Below, piece by piece: positions 1 through 8,744 of a DNA stretch of 58,295 nt (its first letter is position 1; each line of letters begins with the position of its first letter). Both the position numbers and the translations under genes were made by a program. This DNA comes from Aquibium sp. A9E412 (GTDB taxonomy: Bacteria; Pseudomonadota; Alphaproteobacteria; Rhizobiales; Rhizobiaceae): contig NZ_JAOAOP010000020.1 in the NCBI RefSeq assembly GCF_030398335.1, positions 1-58,295 of the forward strand, written 5' to 3'. Below the pieces are notes generated by a model. The model had not been told where the DNA came from. It was given only the letters and a program-made list of their open reading frames with translations, and ran no database searches.

Positions 1-97
1 CCAGGCGAAGTGGAAACCGGTTCGCCGTTCGGAAACGCGGGAAAACAATGAGTTAGAGCCGGTCTGCGATTCCGTGAAACGCAGAACGGCTCTAGCG
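1..97. repeat. R1 dispersed repeat, copy A
   Basis: This is a ~100 bp intergenic element with four other copies here (9402-9500, 11697-11800, 33095-33200 and partial 54389-54430). Shared blocks include 'gtggaaaccggttcgccg', a run close to 'aaacgcg', and 'cagaacggctcta' at the right end. Its right terminus contains the TAG stop codon of the adjacent leftward gene. The left terminus is at or beyond the window edge. No ORF is carried, so it looks like a MITE-like or palindromic interspersed element. Confidence 0.85.
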
Positions 98-973
98 GGT
101 CGGCACCGGCTTGTCGCCGCGGTAGTCGTAGAAGCCGCGGCCGGTCTTGCGGCCGAGCCAGCCCGCCTCGACATATTTCACCAGCAGCGGGCAGGGGCGG
201 TACTTGGAATCGGCCAGCCCCTCGTAGAGCACCTGCATGATCGACAGGCAGGTGTCGAGGCCGATGAAGTCGGCGAGCTGCAGCGGCCCCATCGGATGGT
301 TGGCGCCGAGCCGCATGGCGGTGTCGATCGCCTCGACCGAGCCGACGCCCTCGTAGAGCGTGTAGATCGCCTCGTTGATCATCGGCAGCAGGATGCGGTT
401 GACGATGAAGGCCGGGAAGTCCTCGGCCACGGTGATCGTCTTGTCGAGCCGCTCGACGAAGCCGCGCGCGGCCTCGAAGGTGAGGTCCTCGGTGGCGATG
501 CCGCGCACCACCTCGACCAGCTTCATCAGCGGCACCGGGTTCATGAAGTGGATGCCGATGAAGCGCTCCGGCCTATCGGTCTGGGCTGCCAGCCGGGTGA
601 TCGAGATCGACGAGGTGTTGGAGGCGATGATCGCCTCGGGATTGAGCGTCGGGCAGAGCTGGGCGAAGATCTTGCGCTTGACGGTCTCGTCCTCGGTCGC
701 CGCCTCGATGACGAGGTCGGCACCCGACAGATCCTCCAGCGAGGCGGCGGGGGCGATGCGCGTCAGCGCGTCCTGGCGCGCCGTCTCGTCGAGCTTGTCG
801 GAGGCGACCTGGCGGGCCATGTTGCCGCTCACCGTGGCGATGCCCTCCTCGATGCGCTCGGACGACACGTCGTAGAGCAGCACCTGATAGCCGGCGAGCG
901 CCGTCACATGCGCGATGCCGCTGCCCATCTGGCCGGCGCCGATGATGCCGACCGTCTCGATCTTGCCCGTCAT
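92..973 (-). CDS. 3-hydroxybutyryl-CoA / 3-hydroxyacyl-CoA dehydrogenase
   Basis: NAD-dependent oxidation of 3-hydroxyacyl-CoA to 3-ketoacyl-CoA in fatty-acid or polyhydroxybutyrate metabolism; cytosolic. The 293-aa length fits the stand-alone family (Hbd/PaaH/FadB2). The Rossmann motif G12-x-G14-x-x-G17 is followed by the SNTSS block at 118-122 and HFMNPVP at 142-148. Ser121, His142, Glu154 and Asn192 sit at the spacing of the known catalytic Ser-His-Glu-Asn set (human numbering minus 16). The C-terminal GRKTGRGFYDY block is present. It lies 110 bp downstream of etfA on the same strand, fitting an electron-transfer/beta-oxidation operon. Its TAG stop lies in the end of repeat copy A. Which acyl-CoA chain length it prefers cannot be read from the sequence. 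Confidence 0.95.
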   Translation of the reverse strand: MTGKIETVGIIGAGQMGSGIAHVTALAGYQVLLYDVSSERIEEGIATVSGNMARQVASDKLDETARQDALTRIAPAASLEDLSGADLVIEAATEDETVKRKIFAQLCPTLNPEAIIASNTSSISITRLAAQTDRPERFIGIHFMNPVPLMKLVEVVRGIATEDLTFEAARGFVERLDKTITVAEDFPAFIVNRILLPMINEAIYTLYEGVGSVEAIDTAMRLGANHPMGPLQLADFIGLDTCLSIMQVLYEGLADSKYRPCPLLVKYVEAGWLGRKTGRGFYDYRGDKPVPTR

Positions 974-1083
974 GATCTCTGTCCCGTCGCGCCGCGGCGC
1001 TTGATGTTGCGCTGCAAACTATTGGGGCGGGGCGACGTCGTCCACCCCGCCCCGCCAGGATTCTGCGCCCGCACGGGGCAAAG

Positions 1084-2013
1084 TCAAAGCGCCTTCTCGA
1101 GCTCCGGCAGGGCCTCGAACAGGTCGGCGACGAGGCCGTAGTCGGCGACCTGGAAGATCGGCGCCTCCTCGTCCTTGTTGATGGCGACGATGATCTTGGA
1201 GTCCTTCATGCCGGCGAGATGCTGGATCGCGCCGGAAATGCCGGCGGCGATGTAGAGGTCGGGCGCGACCACCTTGCCGGTCTGGCCGACCTGCCAGTCG
1301 TTCGGCGCGTAGCCGGCGTCGACCGCGGCGCGGCTGGCGCCGACGGCGGCGCCGAGCTTGTCGGCGACCGGCAGCAGCACCTCCTCGAACTTCTCCGCCG
1401 AGCCGAGCGCACGGCCGCCGGAGATGATGATCTTGGCCGAGGTCAGCTCGGGGCGGTCGCTCTCGGCGATCTTGTTCTCGACGAAGCTCGACACGCCCGG
1501 ATCGGCCGGCGCCTCGACGGTCTCGACCGAGCCGGAGCCGCCCTCGCCGGCGGCCTGGAAGGCCGAGGTGCGCACGGTGACGACGCGCGTCGCGTCGCCC
1601 GACTCGACCGTCTGGATGGCGTTGCCGGCATAGATCGGCCGCTTGAAGGTCTTGGCGTCGATCACCTCGGTGACGTCGGAGACCTGCATCACGTCGAGCA
1701 GCGCGGCGACCCGCGGCATGATGTTCTTGCCCATGGTGGAGGCCGGCGCGATCAGCGTGTCGTAGCCGTCGGCCAGCGACACGACGAGCGCGGCGGTCGG
1801 CTCGGCCAGGCGCTGCTCGAGACCGTCGGCCTCGGCCAGCAGCACCTTGCGCACGCCCTCCAGCTTGGCGGCGGCATCGGCGGCCGGCTTGGCGTTCTTG
1901 CCGGCGATCAGCACGTCGACGTCCGAACCGATCGCGAGCGCGGCGCTCAGCGTCTTGGCGGTCTGGTCCGACAGCGTCTCGTTGTCGTGTTCGGCGAGAA
2001 GAAGGATGGCCAT
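1084..2013 (-). CDS. etfA: electron transfer flavoprotein subunit alpha
   Basis: FAD-binding subunit of the soluble ETF heterodimer, which carries electrons from acyl-CoA and other dehydrogenases to ETF-ubiquinone oxidoreductase. The 309 residues match bacterial EtfA. The N-terminal half is the pseudo-symmetric alpha/beta domain. The C-terminal FAD domain shows SGGRALGS (198-205), [10 protein letters not shown] (225-234), GQTGK (243-247) and the family signature starting [14 protein letters not shown] at 253, followed by [10 protein letters not shown] (278-287). It starts 24 bp after etfB and is plainly cotranscribed with it. Confidence 0.98.
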   Translation of the reverse strand: MAILLLAEHDNETLSDQTAKTLSAALAIGSDVDVLIAGKNAKPAADAAAKLEGVRKVLLAEADGLEQRLAEPTAALVVSLADGYDTLIAPASTMGKNIMPRVAALLDVMQVSDVTEVIDAKTFKRPIYAGNAIQTVESGDATRVVTVRTSAFQAAGEGGSGSVETVEAPADPGVSSFVENKIAESDRPELTSAKIIISGGRALGSAEKFEEVLLPVADKLGAAVGASRAAVDAGYAPNDWQVGQTGKVVAPDLYIAAGISGAIQHLAGMKDSKIIVAINKDEEAPIFQVADYGLVADLFEALPELEKAL

Positions 2014-2037
2014 GGTGTTATCTGTCTCCCTTGCGGC

Positions 2038-2787
2038 TCAAAGCACGCCGGCTTCGTTCTTCAGCTTGTCGACCAGCTCGGCGACGTCCTTGACCTTGAC
2101 GCCCGCCTTGCGGCCGGCCGGCTCCTCGGTCTTGACGACCTTGAGGCGCGGCGCGGCGTCGACGCCGTAGTCGGAGGGCGCCTTCTCGTCGAGCGGCTTC
2201 TTCTTGGCCTTCATGATGTTGGGCAGCGAGGCGTAGCGCGGCTGGTTGAGGCGCAGGTCGGTGGTGACGATCGCCGGCAGCTTGAGGTCGACCACCTGCA
2301 GCCCGCCGTCGATCTCGCGCGTCACCTTGGCGCTGCCGTCGCCGAGCTCGACCTTGGAGGCGAAGGTGCCCTGGCTCCAGCCGAGCAGCGCGGCGAGCAT
2401 CTGGCCGGTCTGGTTGGCGTCGTCGTCGATCGCCTGCTTGCCGAGGATGACCAGCTCCGGCTTCTCCTCCTCGACCACGCCCTTGAGGATCTTGGCCACC
2501 GCGAGCGGCTCCACGGCCTCGTCGGTCTTGACCAGGATGCCGCGGTCGGCGCCCATGGCGAGCGCCGTGCGGATGGTCTCCTGCGCCTGGGCCGGGCCGA
2601 TCGAGACGGCGACGATCTCCTCGACCTTGCCGGCCTCCTTGAGCCGGATCGCCTCCTCGACCGCAATCTCGCAGAACGGGTTCATCGCCATCTTCACGTT
2701 GGCGAGCTCGACGCCCGAGCCGTCGGCCTTCACCCGCGGCTTGACGTTGGCGTCGATGACCCGTTTCACCGGTACCAGGACTTTCAT
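2038..2787 (-). CDS. etfB: electron transfer flavoprotein subunit beta
   Basis: AMP-binding partner of EtfA; 249 residues, the usual length. Visible family marks are [12 protein letters not shown] (35-46), the AMP-loop region [14 protein letters not shown] (116-129) and the recognition-loop region [11 protein letters not shown] (188-198), through which ETF docks on its partner dehydrogenases. The start ATG is preceded by a purine-rich Shine-Dalgarno (gaaaggtgaaag). It is the first gene of the etfB-etfA-dehydrogenase unit and has its own likely promoter about 130 bp upstream. Confidence 0.98.
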   Translation of the reverse strand: MKVLVPVKRVIDANVKPRVKADGSGVELANVKMAMNPFCEIAVEEAIRLKEAGKVEEIVAVSIGPAQAQETIRTALAMGADRGILVKTDEAVEPLAVAKILKGVVEEEKPELVILGKQAIDDDANQTGQMLAALLGWSQGTFASKVELGDGSAKVTREIDGGLQVVDLKLPAIVTTDLRLNQPRYASLPNIMKAKKKPLDEKAPSDYGVDAAPRLKVVKTEEPAGRKAGVKVKDVAELVDKLKNEAGVL

Positions 2788-2919
2788 GCGCTTTCACCTT
2801 TCTGACGGAACTGGACGGCGCCGCGGCGGGCGTGCGGAACGCCCGCGGGTGCCGGGCAAGGCCGGAAACGAGCGGCTCGCATGGCCGTTCGAGACGGGCG
2901 GCGGGCCGGGAGCGGCGGG

Positions 2920-2948
2920 ACCGTAGTGAGGCTTCCCGGTGCCGTCAA
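2920..2948 (-). promoter_or_regulatory. candidate sigma-70-type promoter for etfBA
   Basis: On the minus strand TTGACG (2948-2943) and TACGGT (2925-2920) are separated by 17 bp, in the gap between etfB and the rhomboid gene. The -35 matches the consensus at five of six positions, the -10 at three. This is pattern evidence only. Confidence 0.35.
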
Positions 2949-2980
2949 CACGCAATGTGGCCGCGCCGGCCCGGTCCCTC

Positions 2981-3751
2981 TCATTGCCGGCCCCAGGGCC
3001 CGCGTCCGGCTGCCGGGCCGGCGCTGTCGGTGCCGTCCGGCCGCACCTCGGCGGCCTTGGGCGGCACGAGGCGGCGGTCGAGCAGCGGCACGCCGGGCCG
3101 GCGCAGGATGAGCACCAGAACCGCGCCGGCGATGATGCCGCCGACATGGGCGGCCCAGGAGACCTGGCCGTCGAGATCGACCGCGAGCATGACGAACTGG
3201 AAGCCGATCCACAGCACGAGCGGGATGTAGGCGGGAATGCGCAGCGGCAGCCGCGCCAGCACCAGCACCCACACCTTCACCCGCGGATGCAGCAGCAGAT
3301 AGGCCGCGACGATGCCGGCCACCGCACCGGAGGCGCCGATCAGCGGCGCCTCCGACTGCGGGATGATGGCGCCGTGCAGGAAGGCGCCGGCCGCCGCGCA
3401 GGCGAGATAGAAGACGAGGAAGCGGAAATGGCCGAGCGCGTCCTCCACATTGTCGCCGAAGACCCAGAGAAACAGCATGTTGCCGGCCAGGTGCAGGAAG
3501 CTGCCGTGCAGGAAGGCGTAGGTGATGTAGGTCAGCGGCTCCGGCACCAGAACCAGCTCGGGCGGCAGCACCGCGAAGTCGAAGGCGACCGAGGGAATGT
3601 AGCCGAGGCCGACGGCCATCGCCTGGGCGAAACCGGTGCCGCCGAGCGCCGTCATCAGGTAGATCAGCGTGTTGACGGCGATCAGGCCGAGCGTGACGTA
3701 TTGCCGCTCGATGTGCTTGAGCTGGTTGGCGTCGTGCAGCGGAATGAACAT
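2981..3751 (-). CDS. rhomboid-family intramembrane serine protease
   Basis: Polytopic inner-membrane protease that cleaves transmembrane segments; its substrates are unknown. The 256 residues contain the HxxxxHxxxN element (His82, His87, Asn91), the catalytic GASG loop (Ser141 in 139-142) and the catalytic His202 in a later membrane helix (AAHVGGIIAG). About six hydrophobic segments are seen. I chose the ATG at 3751, because the upstream extension is compositionally unlike a protein and would run into the previous gene. It lies 55 bp downstream of the cobalamin adenosyltransferase gene on the same strand. Confidence 0.93.
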   Translation of the reverse strand: MFIPLHDANQLKHIERQYVTLGLIAVNTLIYLMTALGGTGFAQAMAVGLGYIPSVAFDFAVLPPELVLVPEPLTYITYAFLHGSFLHLAGNMLFLWVFGDNVEDALGHFRFLVFYLACAAAGAFLHGAIIPQSEAPLIGASGAVAGIVAAYLLLHPRVKVWVLVLARLPLRIPAYIPLVLWIGFQFVMLAVDLDGQVSWAAHVGGIIAGAVLVLILRRPGVPLLDRRLVPPKAAEVRPDGTDSAGPAAGRGPWGRQ

Positions 3752-3806
3752 CGGCCTGCCCCCGGATCCCCTCCCGCGACCCGGCGCGGCCTTGCCCGCT
3801 CCAGCG

Positions 3807-4385
3807 CTAGCGGTTCTTGCCGGGAACCCATAGCACGTCGGCCGTGCCGTTGGAATTGGCGACGCGGGCGGCGACGAACAGCAGGTCCGACACGCGGTTG
3901 ACATAGCGCAGCGCGGCGTCGCCGACCGTCTCGTGCGGGCGTTGCGACAGCTCGACCATCAGCCGCTCGGCCCGGCGCGCCACCGTGCGCGCCAGATGCA
4001 GCGCGGCGGCGGCCGGCGAGCCGCCCGGCAGCACGAAGGAGCGCAGCGGCTCGAGTCGTTCGTTGAGCGCGTCGATCTCGCGTTCCACGCGCTCGACCTG
4101 GGCGGCGGCCACGCGCAGCGGCTCGTAGGACAGCGGCGCGTCGGTCTCCGGCGTGGCGAGGTCGGCGCCGAGGTCGAACAGGTCGTTCTGGACGCGCGCC
4201 AGCATGGCGTCGAGCTCGGGCAGGTCGGCGGTGTGCAGCCGCGCCATGCCGATGCAGGCATTGGCCTCGTCGACCGTGCCGTAGGCGGCGACGCGCAGGT
4301 CGTGCTTGGGGCGCCGCTCGCCGTTGCCGAGCCCGGTCGTGCCGTCGTCGCCGGTGCGGGTGTAGATCTTGTTCAGCCGGACCAT
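3807..4385 (-). CDS. pduO: cob(I)yrinic acid a,c-diamide adenosyltransferase, PduO type
   Basis: Transfers adenosine from ATP to cob(I)alamin to make coenzyme B12. The 192-aa protein shows the PduO/MMAB ATP-binding N-terminus TRTGDDGTTGL (9-19), YGTVDEAN (35-42), FVLPGG (117-122), RTVARRAER (133-141) and NRVSDLLF (163-170). This architecture is distinct from the CobA/BtuR type. It sits between a twin-TM protein (18 bp gap) and the rhomboid gene. The symbol reflects the family; a species-specific name (cobO or similar) may be used elsewhere. Confidence 0.95.
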   Translation of the reverse strand: MVRLNKIYTRTGDDGTTGLGNGERRPKHDLRVAAYGTVDEANACIGMARLHTADLPELDAMLARVQNDLFDLGADLATPETDAPLSYEPLRVAAAQVERVEREIDALNERLEPLRSFVLPGGSPAAAALHLARTVARRAERLMVELSQRPHETVGDAALRYVNRVSDLLFVAARVANSNGTADVLWVPGKNR

Positions 4386-4403
4386 CCGTTCCTCCTCAGC
4401 CGC

Positions 4404-4595
4404 TCAGCCGCGTGTGAAATACATCGCCAGCACCAGAAACACGATGGCGACGAACTGCAGCAGCACGCGCGCCTGCATCAGCTTGTTCGACGTGTTGGCG
4501 GAGCCGCCGCGCATCATGTTGACGAGCCCGCGCAGGAGCACGAGGGCGACGGCCACCATGACGAGGATGGCCAGGATGTTGAAGGCGGTGGACAT
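4404..4595 (-). CDS. twin-transmembrane (HIG1-domain-like) small membrane protein
   Basis: A 63-aa protein with two hydrophobic helices (about residues 4-25 and 42-60) separated by a short polar loop with RGGSANTSNKLMQAR. This matches the small 'twin transmembrane' proteins of the HIG1 domain family found next to the PduO adenosyltransferase in Rhizobiales. HIG1 proteins elsewhere modulate respiratory complexes; the role here is not known. It is in tight line with the upstream SDR (24 bp) and downstream pduO (18 bp). Confidence 0.88.
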   Translation of the reverse strand: MSTAFNILAILVMVAVALVLLRGLVNMMRGGSANTSNKLMQARVLLQFVAIVFLVLAMYFTRG

Positions 4596-4619
4596 GGGCG
4601 GTTCCGTTGCTGGTGGCGA

Positions 4620-5468
4620 TCAGCCCTGGCCGGCGAGGACGCGGTAGAAGGCGCGGGCCGGCAGCAGGCGCTTGAGCAGGACGCCGGCGCGCGCCGGCAC
4701 GGTGACCACATAGTGCGGCCGCGGGCGCGGGTGAAGAAGCGCGTGTTCGAGCGCGCGGTGAACGGCCTCGGGGCCGAGCTTGAGCCGCGAGCGGCTGCCG
4801 CCGGCCCTGAGGCGGGCGAGCTGCGCGGCATAGGCCTGGCGGTGCACCGAGCGCTCGTGGTCGATGTGGCGCTCGAACCAGGCGAGCCCGTTGGCGGCCA
4901 TGCGCGATTCGATCGGCCCGGGCTCGATCAGCGAGACGTGCACGCCGGAGCCGGCGAGCTCGGCCCGCTGGCACAGCATCAGCGCCTCCAGCGCATGCTT
5001 GGAGGCGGCGTAGGCGCCGCGGAAGCGGACCGGCACCAGGCCGAGGATCGAGGAGCAGTGGACGAGGCGGCCGGCCCGCTGGTCGCGCATCACCGGCACG
5101 ATGCGCTGCGTCAGGTCGTGCCAGCCGAACAGGTTGGCCTCGAACTGCTCGCGCAGCGCGGCGACCGGCAGGTCCTCGACCGCGCCCGCCTGGGCGTAGG
5201 CGCCGTTGTTGTAGAGCGCGTCGAGCCGGCCCTCGGTGCGCGACAGCACGGCCTCGACCAGCGCGGCGATCGATCCGGGCTCGCGGTAGTCGAGGTAGAA
5301 CGCCTCCAGCCCGTCGGCCGCAAGCCGGGCGAGATCGCCGGGCTTGCGCGCGGTGGCGAAGACGCGCCAGCCTTGCGCCGCGAGCGCGCGGGCGCAATAA
5401 GCGCCGATGCCCGACGACGCGCCGGTGACGATGATGGTGCGCGGCTGGCGCATGGTCGAAAACCGCAT
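4620..5468 (-). CDS. short-chain dehydrogenase/reductase
   Basis: Classical SDR of 282 residues: nucleotide-binding TGASSGIG (15-22), the active-site Ser139/140 and the YxxxK pair Tyr153/Lys157 (YAASK). The usual NNAG motif reads NNGAY (87-91). Substrate unknown. The ATG at 5468 or the ATG at 5453 (five residues shorter) both suit the fold; a longer upstream extension is unlikely because it would run into the divergent yihY promoter region. First gene of the leftward unit SDR, twin-TM protein, pduO, rhomboid. Confidence 0.92.
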   Translation of the reverse strand: MRFSTMRQPRTIIVTGASSGIGAYCARALAAQGWRVFATARKPGDLARLAADGLEAFYLDYREPGSIAALVEAVLSRTEGRLDALYNNGAYAQAGAVEDLPVAALREQFEANLFGWHDLTQRIVPVMRDQRAGRLVHCSSILGLVPVRFRGAYAASKHALEALMLCQRAELAGSGVHVSLIEPGPIESRMAANGLAWFERHIDHERSVHRQAYAAQLARLRAGGSRSRLKLGPEAVHRALEHALLHPRPRPHYVVTVPARAGVLLKRLLPARAFYRVLAGQG

Positions 5469-5542
5469 GGTCCGTCGCGGCTTGCCTGCCGCGGCTTTCC
5501 CTTCCCATATTCGCGGGCCGTGCACAACGAGAGGGAGGCGGG

Positions 5543-6394
5543 GTGCGCATACTGGTCGCCGTCCGGCGCGTGCTGCGCGATGCGCTGGGACATTTCGATG
5601 CCGACGACGGCTGGTCGATGGCCAGCCACCTGGCGATCACTGCGCTGATGGCGCTGTTTCCCTTCCTGATCTTCGCCACGGCGCTGGCCAGCTTCCTCGG
5701 CGCCAAGGCGTTCTCCGACACCGCGGTGCACATCGTCTTCGACACCTGGCCGGACCAGATCGCCGAGCCGATCGCGCGCGAGGTGCTGAGCGTGCTCAGC
5801 GTGCCGCGCGGCGACTTCGTCACCTTCGGCGTGGTCGCCGCGGCGGTGTTCGCCTCGAACGGCATCGAGGCGCTCAGGACCTCGCTCAACCGCGCCTACC
5901 GGGTGACCGAGACGCGCTCCTTCGTCTTCCGGCGGCTGCAGAGCCTGGCCTTCGTGATGATCGCCACGGTCGGCTTCCTGGCGATCAGCGTGCTGCTCGT
6001 CTTCGCGCCGATCCTGGCGCGCATCGCCGAGGCGCAGTTCGCCTGGCTCGGCCCCTACATGGGCACCATCACGATCTGGCGCTACGTCATCGCGTCGGGC
6101 GTCATCGTGCTCGGCCTGGTGGCGGTGCACGTGTGGCTGCCGGCCGGCCGGCGCCGGCTGATCGACATCGCGCCGGGCATCGTCTTCACGCTGGTCGCCT
6201 GGCTGGTCGGCTCGACGCTGTTCGCCGCCTATCTCGACCGCTTCTCGTCCTACGTGTCGACCTATGCCGGGCTCGCCTCGATCATGGTCGCGGTCGTCTT
6301 CCTCTACATCGTGTCGGCGATCTTCATCCTCGGCGGCGAGCTCAACGCGGCGATCCGCCGCTACCGCGAGGCGCGCCGCCGCGTCGAGGGCTGA
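5543..6394 (+). CDS. YihY/BrkB-family inner-membrane protein
   Basis: Polytopic membrane protein of 283 residues with about six hydrophobic segments, formerly misnamed ribonuclease BN. Family features: an N-terminal DGWSMASHLAITALMALFPF segment, an RNxAYRVTE-like central stretch, and the C-terminal FLYIVSAIFILGGELNAAI helix. Function is not established; it is often called a virulence factor BrkB homologue. It begins with GTG preceded by a purine-rich ribosome site (gagggaggcgg). Its 3' end overlaps the convergent EamA gene by 34 bp. Confidence 0.92.
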   Translation: MRILVAVRRVLRDALGHFDADDGWSMASHLAITALMALFPFLIFATALASFLGAKAFSDTAVHIVFDTWPDQIAEPIAREVLSVLSVPRGDFVTFGVVAAAVFASNGIEALRTSLNRAYRVTETRSFVFRRLQSLAFVMIATVGFLAISVLLVFAPILARIAEAQFAWLGPYMGTITIWRYVIASGVIVLGLVAVHVWLPAGRRRLIDIAPGIVFTLVAWLVGSTLFAAYLDRFSSYVSTYAGLASIMVAVVFLYIVSAIFILGGELNAAIRRYREARRRVEG

Positions 6395-7248
6395 GCGGTG
6401 GCGAGCGCCACGCCGAGGGTGGCGAGCGCCATGCCGAGGACCTGCAGCGGCGTCAGCGTCTCGCCGAACAGCCACCAGGCGAGCAGCGCCGTGACCGCCG
6501 GCACCAGGTAGAACAGCGAGGCGACGCGGGCGACCTCGCCCTCGCGGATCAGGTACATCAGCAGGAAGACGGCGCCGATCGACAGCACCAGCACCAGCCA
6601 GGCCATGGCGAAGAGGAGCTCGCCCGTCGGCACGAAGCGGCCGGTCTCCAGCGCCAGCGCGGCGAGGCCGGTGACGAGGGCGCCGCCGAGATACTGCCAC
6701 AGCGTGCCGGTGACGAGGTCGGCGCGCGAGACGAAGCGCTTCTGCCAGACGGTGCCGGCGCTCATGGCGACGACGGCAAGCCCGGTGGCGGCGAGCGTGG
6801 CGGCGGTGACGCCGCCGCCGGCCTCGGCCAGGCTCGGCGAGAAGACGATTGCGACGCCGGCCAGGCCGATCGCCAGCCCGGCCCAGTGGCGCGGCAGGAT
6901 GCGCTCGCCGAGAAAGCTGCCGGCCATCAGCGCGGTGATCAGCGGCTGCAGGCCGATGACGAGCCCCGCGAGCCCGGCCGACATGCCGTGGTCGATCGCC
7001 CAGAACACGCCGCCGAGATAGACCCCGTGCATCAGCCCGCCGGCGAGCGCGGCGTGCGCGGCGTCGCGCGGGGCAAGCCGCCGCCGCCGCATCGCGGCGA
7101 CGAGGGCGGCCAGCAACAGGCCGGTGATGACGAAGCGCGCGGCGAGGAAGGAGAACGGCTCGGCCCACGGCATGGCATAGCGCGCGCCGATGAAGCCGGT
7201 CGCCCACAGCAGAACGAACAGGGCGGGGACGAAGCGGGCGGGATGCAT
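6361..7248 (-). CDS. EamA-family (DMT superfamily) transporter
   Basis: Drug/metabolite exporter type protein of 295 residues with about ten hydrophobic helices in two repeats, for example FVLLWATGFIGARYAM near the N-terminus and the second-repeat segment LYLVPAVTALLAWWLFGE-like near the C-terminus. Substrate unknown; relatives export amino acids or metabolites. The start at 7248 (MHPARF...) is chosen because the longer reading upstream is arginine-rich and runs through a dispersed repeat. It ends inside the 3' end of the convergent yihY gene. Confidence 0.92.
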   Translation of the reverse strand: MHPARFVPALFVLLWATGFIGARYAMPWAEPFSFLAARFVITGLLLAALVAAMRRRRLAPRDAAHAALAGGLMHGVYLGGVFWAIDHGMSAGLAGLVIGLQPLITALMAGSFLGERILPRHWAGLAIGLAGVAIVFSPSLAEAGGGVTAATLAATGLAVVAMSAGTVWQKRFVSRADLVTGTLWQYLGGALVTGLAALALETGRFVPTGELLFAMAWLVLVLSIGAVFLLMYLIREGEVARVASLFYLVPAVTALLAWWLFGETLTPLQVLGMALATLGVALATAQPSTRRRASR

Positions 7249-7325
7249 CGATCGGGCCTGACGGGCGGGGCGGGACGCCGGTGGCCCGCCCGTGCGACCA
7301 CGATGCCATCGCGCCGTGATCCATC

Positions 7326-7395
7326 GCGTTGATCTTGCCGCATGGCTGCGACGCCGGGCGATCCGGCCCGGCTGCGACATCCTCTAATGCGCAAA
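7326..7395. repeat. R2 dispersed repeat, copy 1
   Basis: About 70 bp shared with 11397-11470: 'gttgatYttgccgcatg' then 'ctgcgacgcc', a small hairpin (here gccgggc-gatccg-gcccggc) and a 'ctcta' end. It lies in the gap upstream of the EamA gene. The rest of the gap to 7499 shows nothing else recognisable. Confidence 0.75.
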
Positions 7396-7499
7396 GGCGC
7401 GGCAAGCAAAACGAAAGATTTTCAACCTAGCATCAACGCCGGTGCGGCGAAGGGCGGAGGCCCGCGTCGCCGGCGGTCCGTGCAAGGGGGTGCGCAGCC

Positions 7500-7787
7500 A
7501 TGCTGTCCGACCTGTCGACGAGCTGGTTCCTGATGGCCGTCGCCACCGTGGCGATGCTGTCCTACATGTTCGCGCTCGGCCTCGACGCGATCATGCGCCG
7601 CGACGGCTTCGGCGCCTTCGGCAACGCCGCCGTCATCACCGTCGGCTTCTTCGTCACCATTTCGGCGGTCAACGCCTACGGCGTGCGTTTCGACGACATG
7701 ATGGAGGCGATGCTCGCCGGCCTCGGCGGCGCCTTCCTGAGCTTCACCGTGCTGGCCCTGCTCAAGGCGGCCGTCGACCGCATGTAG
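7500..7787 (+). CDS. small membrane protein, unknown function
   Basis: I do not recognise this 95-aa protein. It has three hydrophobic stretches (about residues 9-27, 42-62 and 70-88) linked by short charged loops (DAIMRRDG, RFDDMME). The ATG follows a purine-rich ribosome site (caaggggg). It is convergent with gluQ, their stops being 3 bp apart. Codon use matches the neighbours, so it is probably a native alphaproteobacterial gene. Confidence 0.75.
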   Translation: MLSDLSTSWFLMAVATVAMLSYMFALGLDAIMRRDGFGAFGNAAVITVGFFVTISAVNAYGVRFDDMMEAMLAGLGGAFLSFTVLALLKAAVDRM

Positions 7788-7790
7788 CGC

Positions 7791-8669
7791 TCAGGCGAGG
7801 CCGACCATGCGGCGGATGTCGGCCGGTGCGGCGCCGGCCGCGCGCAGCGCGGCGATGCCGGTGTCGCCGCGGCTCTTCGACAACTTGTGGCCGCTCGCGT
7901 CGAGCACCAGCCGGTGGTGCTCGTAGCGCGGCGCCGGCAGCCCGAGCATCTCCTGCAGCAGGCGGTGGACGGCGGTGGCATGGAACAGGTCGCGGCCGCG
8001 CACCACGTCGGTGACGCCCTGCAGCGCGTCGTCGACCACGACGGCCAGGTGATAGCTGGTCGGCGTCTCCTTGCGGGCGAGCACGACGTCGCCCCAGTCC
8101 TGCGGCCGGGCGGCGACGACGCCGCTCTCGCCGTGCGGCCCGGCGCCCGCCTCCTGCCAGTCAAGCCCGGCGCCGTAGCGCGCCGTCGCGGCGGCCATGT
8201 CGAGGCGCCAGGCGAAGGGCTCGCCGGCGGCCATGCGACGGCGGCGCTCGCCGTCGGCGCGCTGCCGGTCGACCGCCGGGTAGAGCGGCACGCCGTCGGG
8301 ATCGCGCGGCCAGGGCGTGCCGTCGGCCTCGGCCTCGGCGATGTGGGCGCGCGCCGCGCCGCGGCTCATGAAGGCGGGGTAGACCAGCCCCTCGTCGGCC
8401 AGGCTCTCGAGGGCCGCGCGGTGGTCGGCGAGATGCTCCGACTGGCGCCGCACCGGCTCCTCCCAGGCAAGGCCGAGCCAGGCGAGGTCCTCGAAGATGG
8501 CGCGCTCGAAGGCCGGCGTGCAGCGCTGCGTGTCGATGTCCTCCAGGCGCAGCAGGAAGCGGCCGCCGGCGGCTTCCGCACGGGCGAAGTTGAGCAGCGC
8601 CGAATAGGCGTGGCCGAGATGCAGATGGCCGTTCGGGCTCGGCGCGAAGCGGAAGACCGGCCGGCTCAT
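7791..8669 (-). CDS. gluQ: glutamyl-Q tRNA(Asp) synthetase
   Basis: Truncated GluRS paralogue that glutamylates queuosine at the wobble position of tRNA-Asp. The 292 residues keep the catalytic core only. The class-I signature reads HLHLGH in FAPSPNGHLHLGH (near residue 8-20), and the KMSKS-equivalent is KLSKS near residue 265. The anticodon-binding domain is absent, which separates it from GltX. The zinc-binding cysteines seen in the E. coli enzyme are replaced (YPAFMSRG), so this copy probably lacks the zinc site. Divergent from the glycosylase gene. Confidence 0.94.
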   Translation of the reverse strand: MSRPVFRFAPSPNGHLHLGHAYSALLNFARAEAAGGRFLLRLEDIDTQRCTPAFERAIFEDLAWLGLAWEEPVRRQSEHLADHRAALESLADEGLVYPAFMSRGAARAHIAEAEADGTPWPRDPDGVPLYPAVDRQRADGERRRRMAAGEPFAWRLDMAAATARYGAGLDWQEAGAGPHGESGVVAARPQDWGDVVLARKETPTSYHLAVVVDDALQGVTDVVRGRDLFHATAVHRLLQEMLGLPAPRYEHHRLVLDASGHKLSKSRGDTGIAALRAAGAAPADIRRMVGLA

Positions 8670-8744
8670 CGGGGCGCGCGGAATCGGGTTGTGGGCGGCA
8701 TCGGCCGATTGCTACGGTTTCCCCGTCCCGACCTCAAGCCGCGA

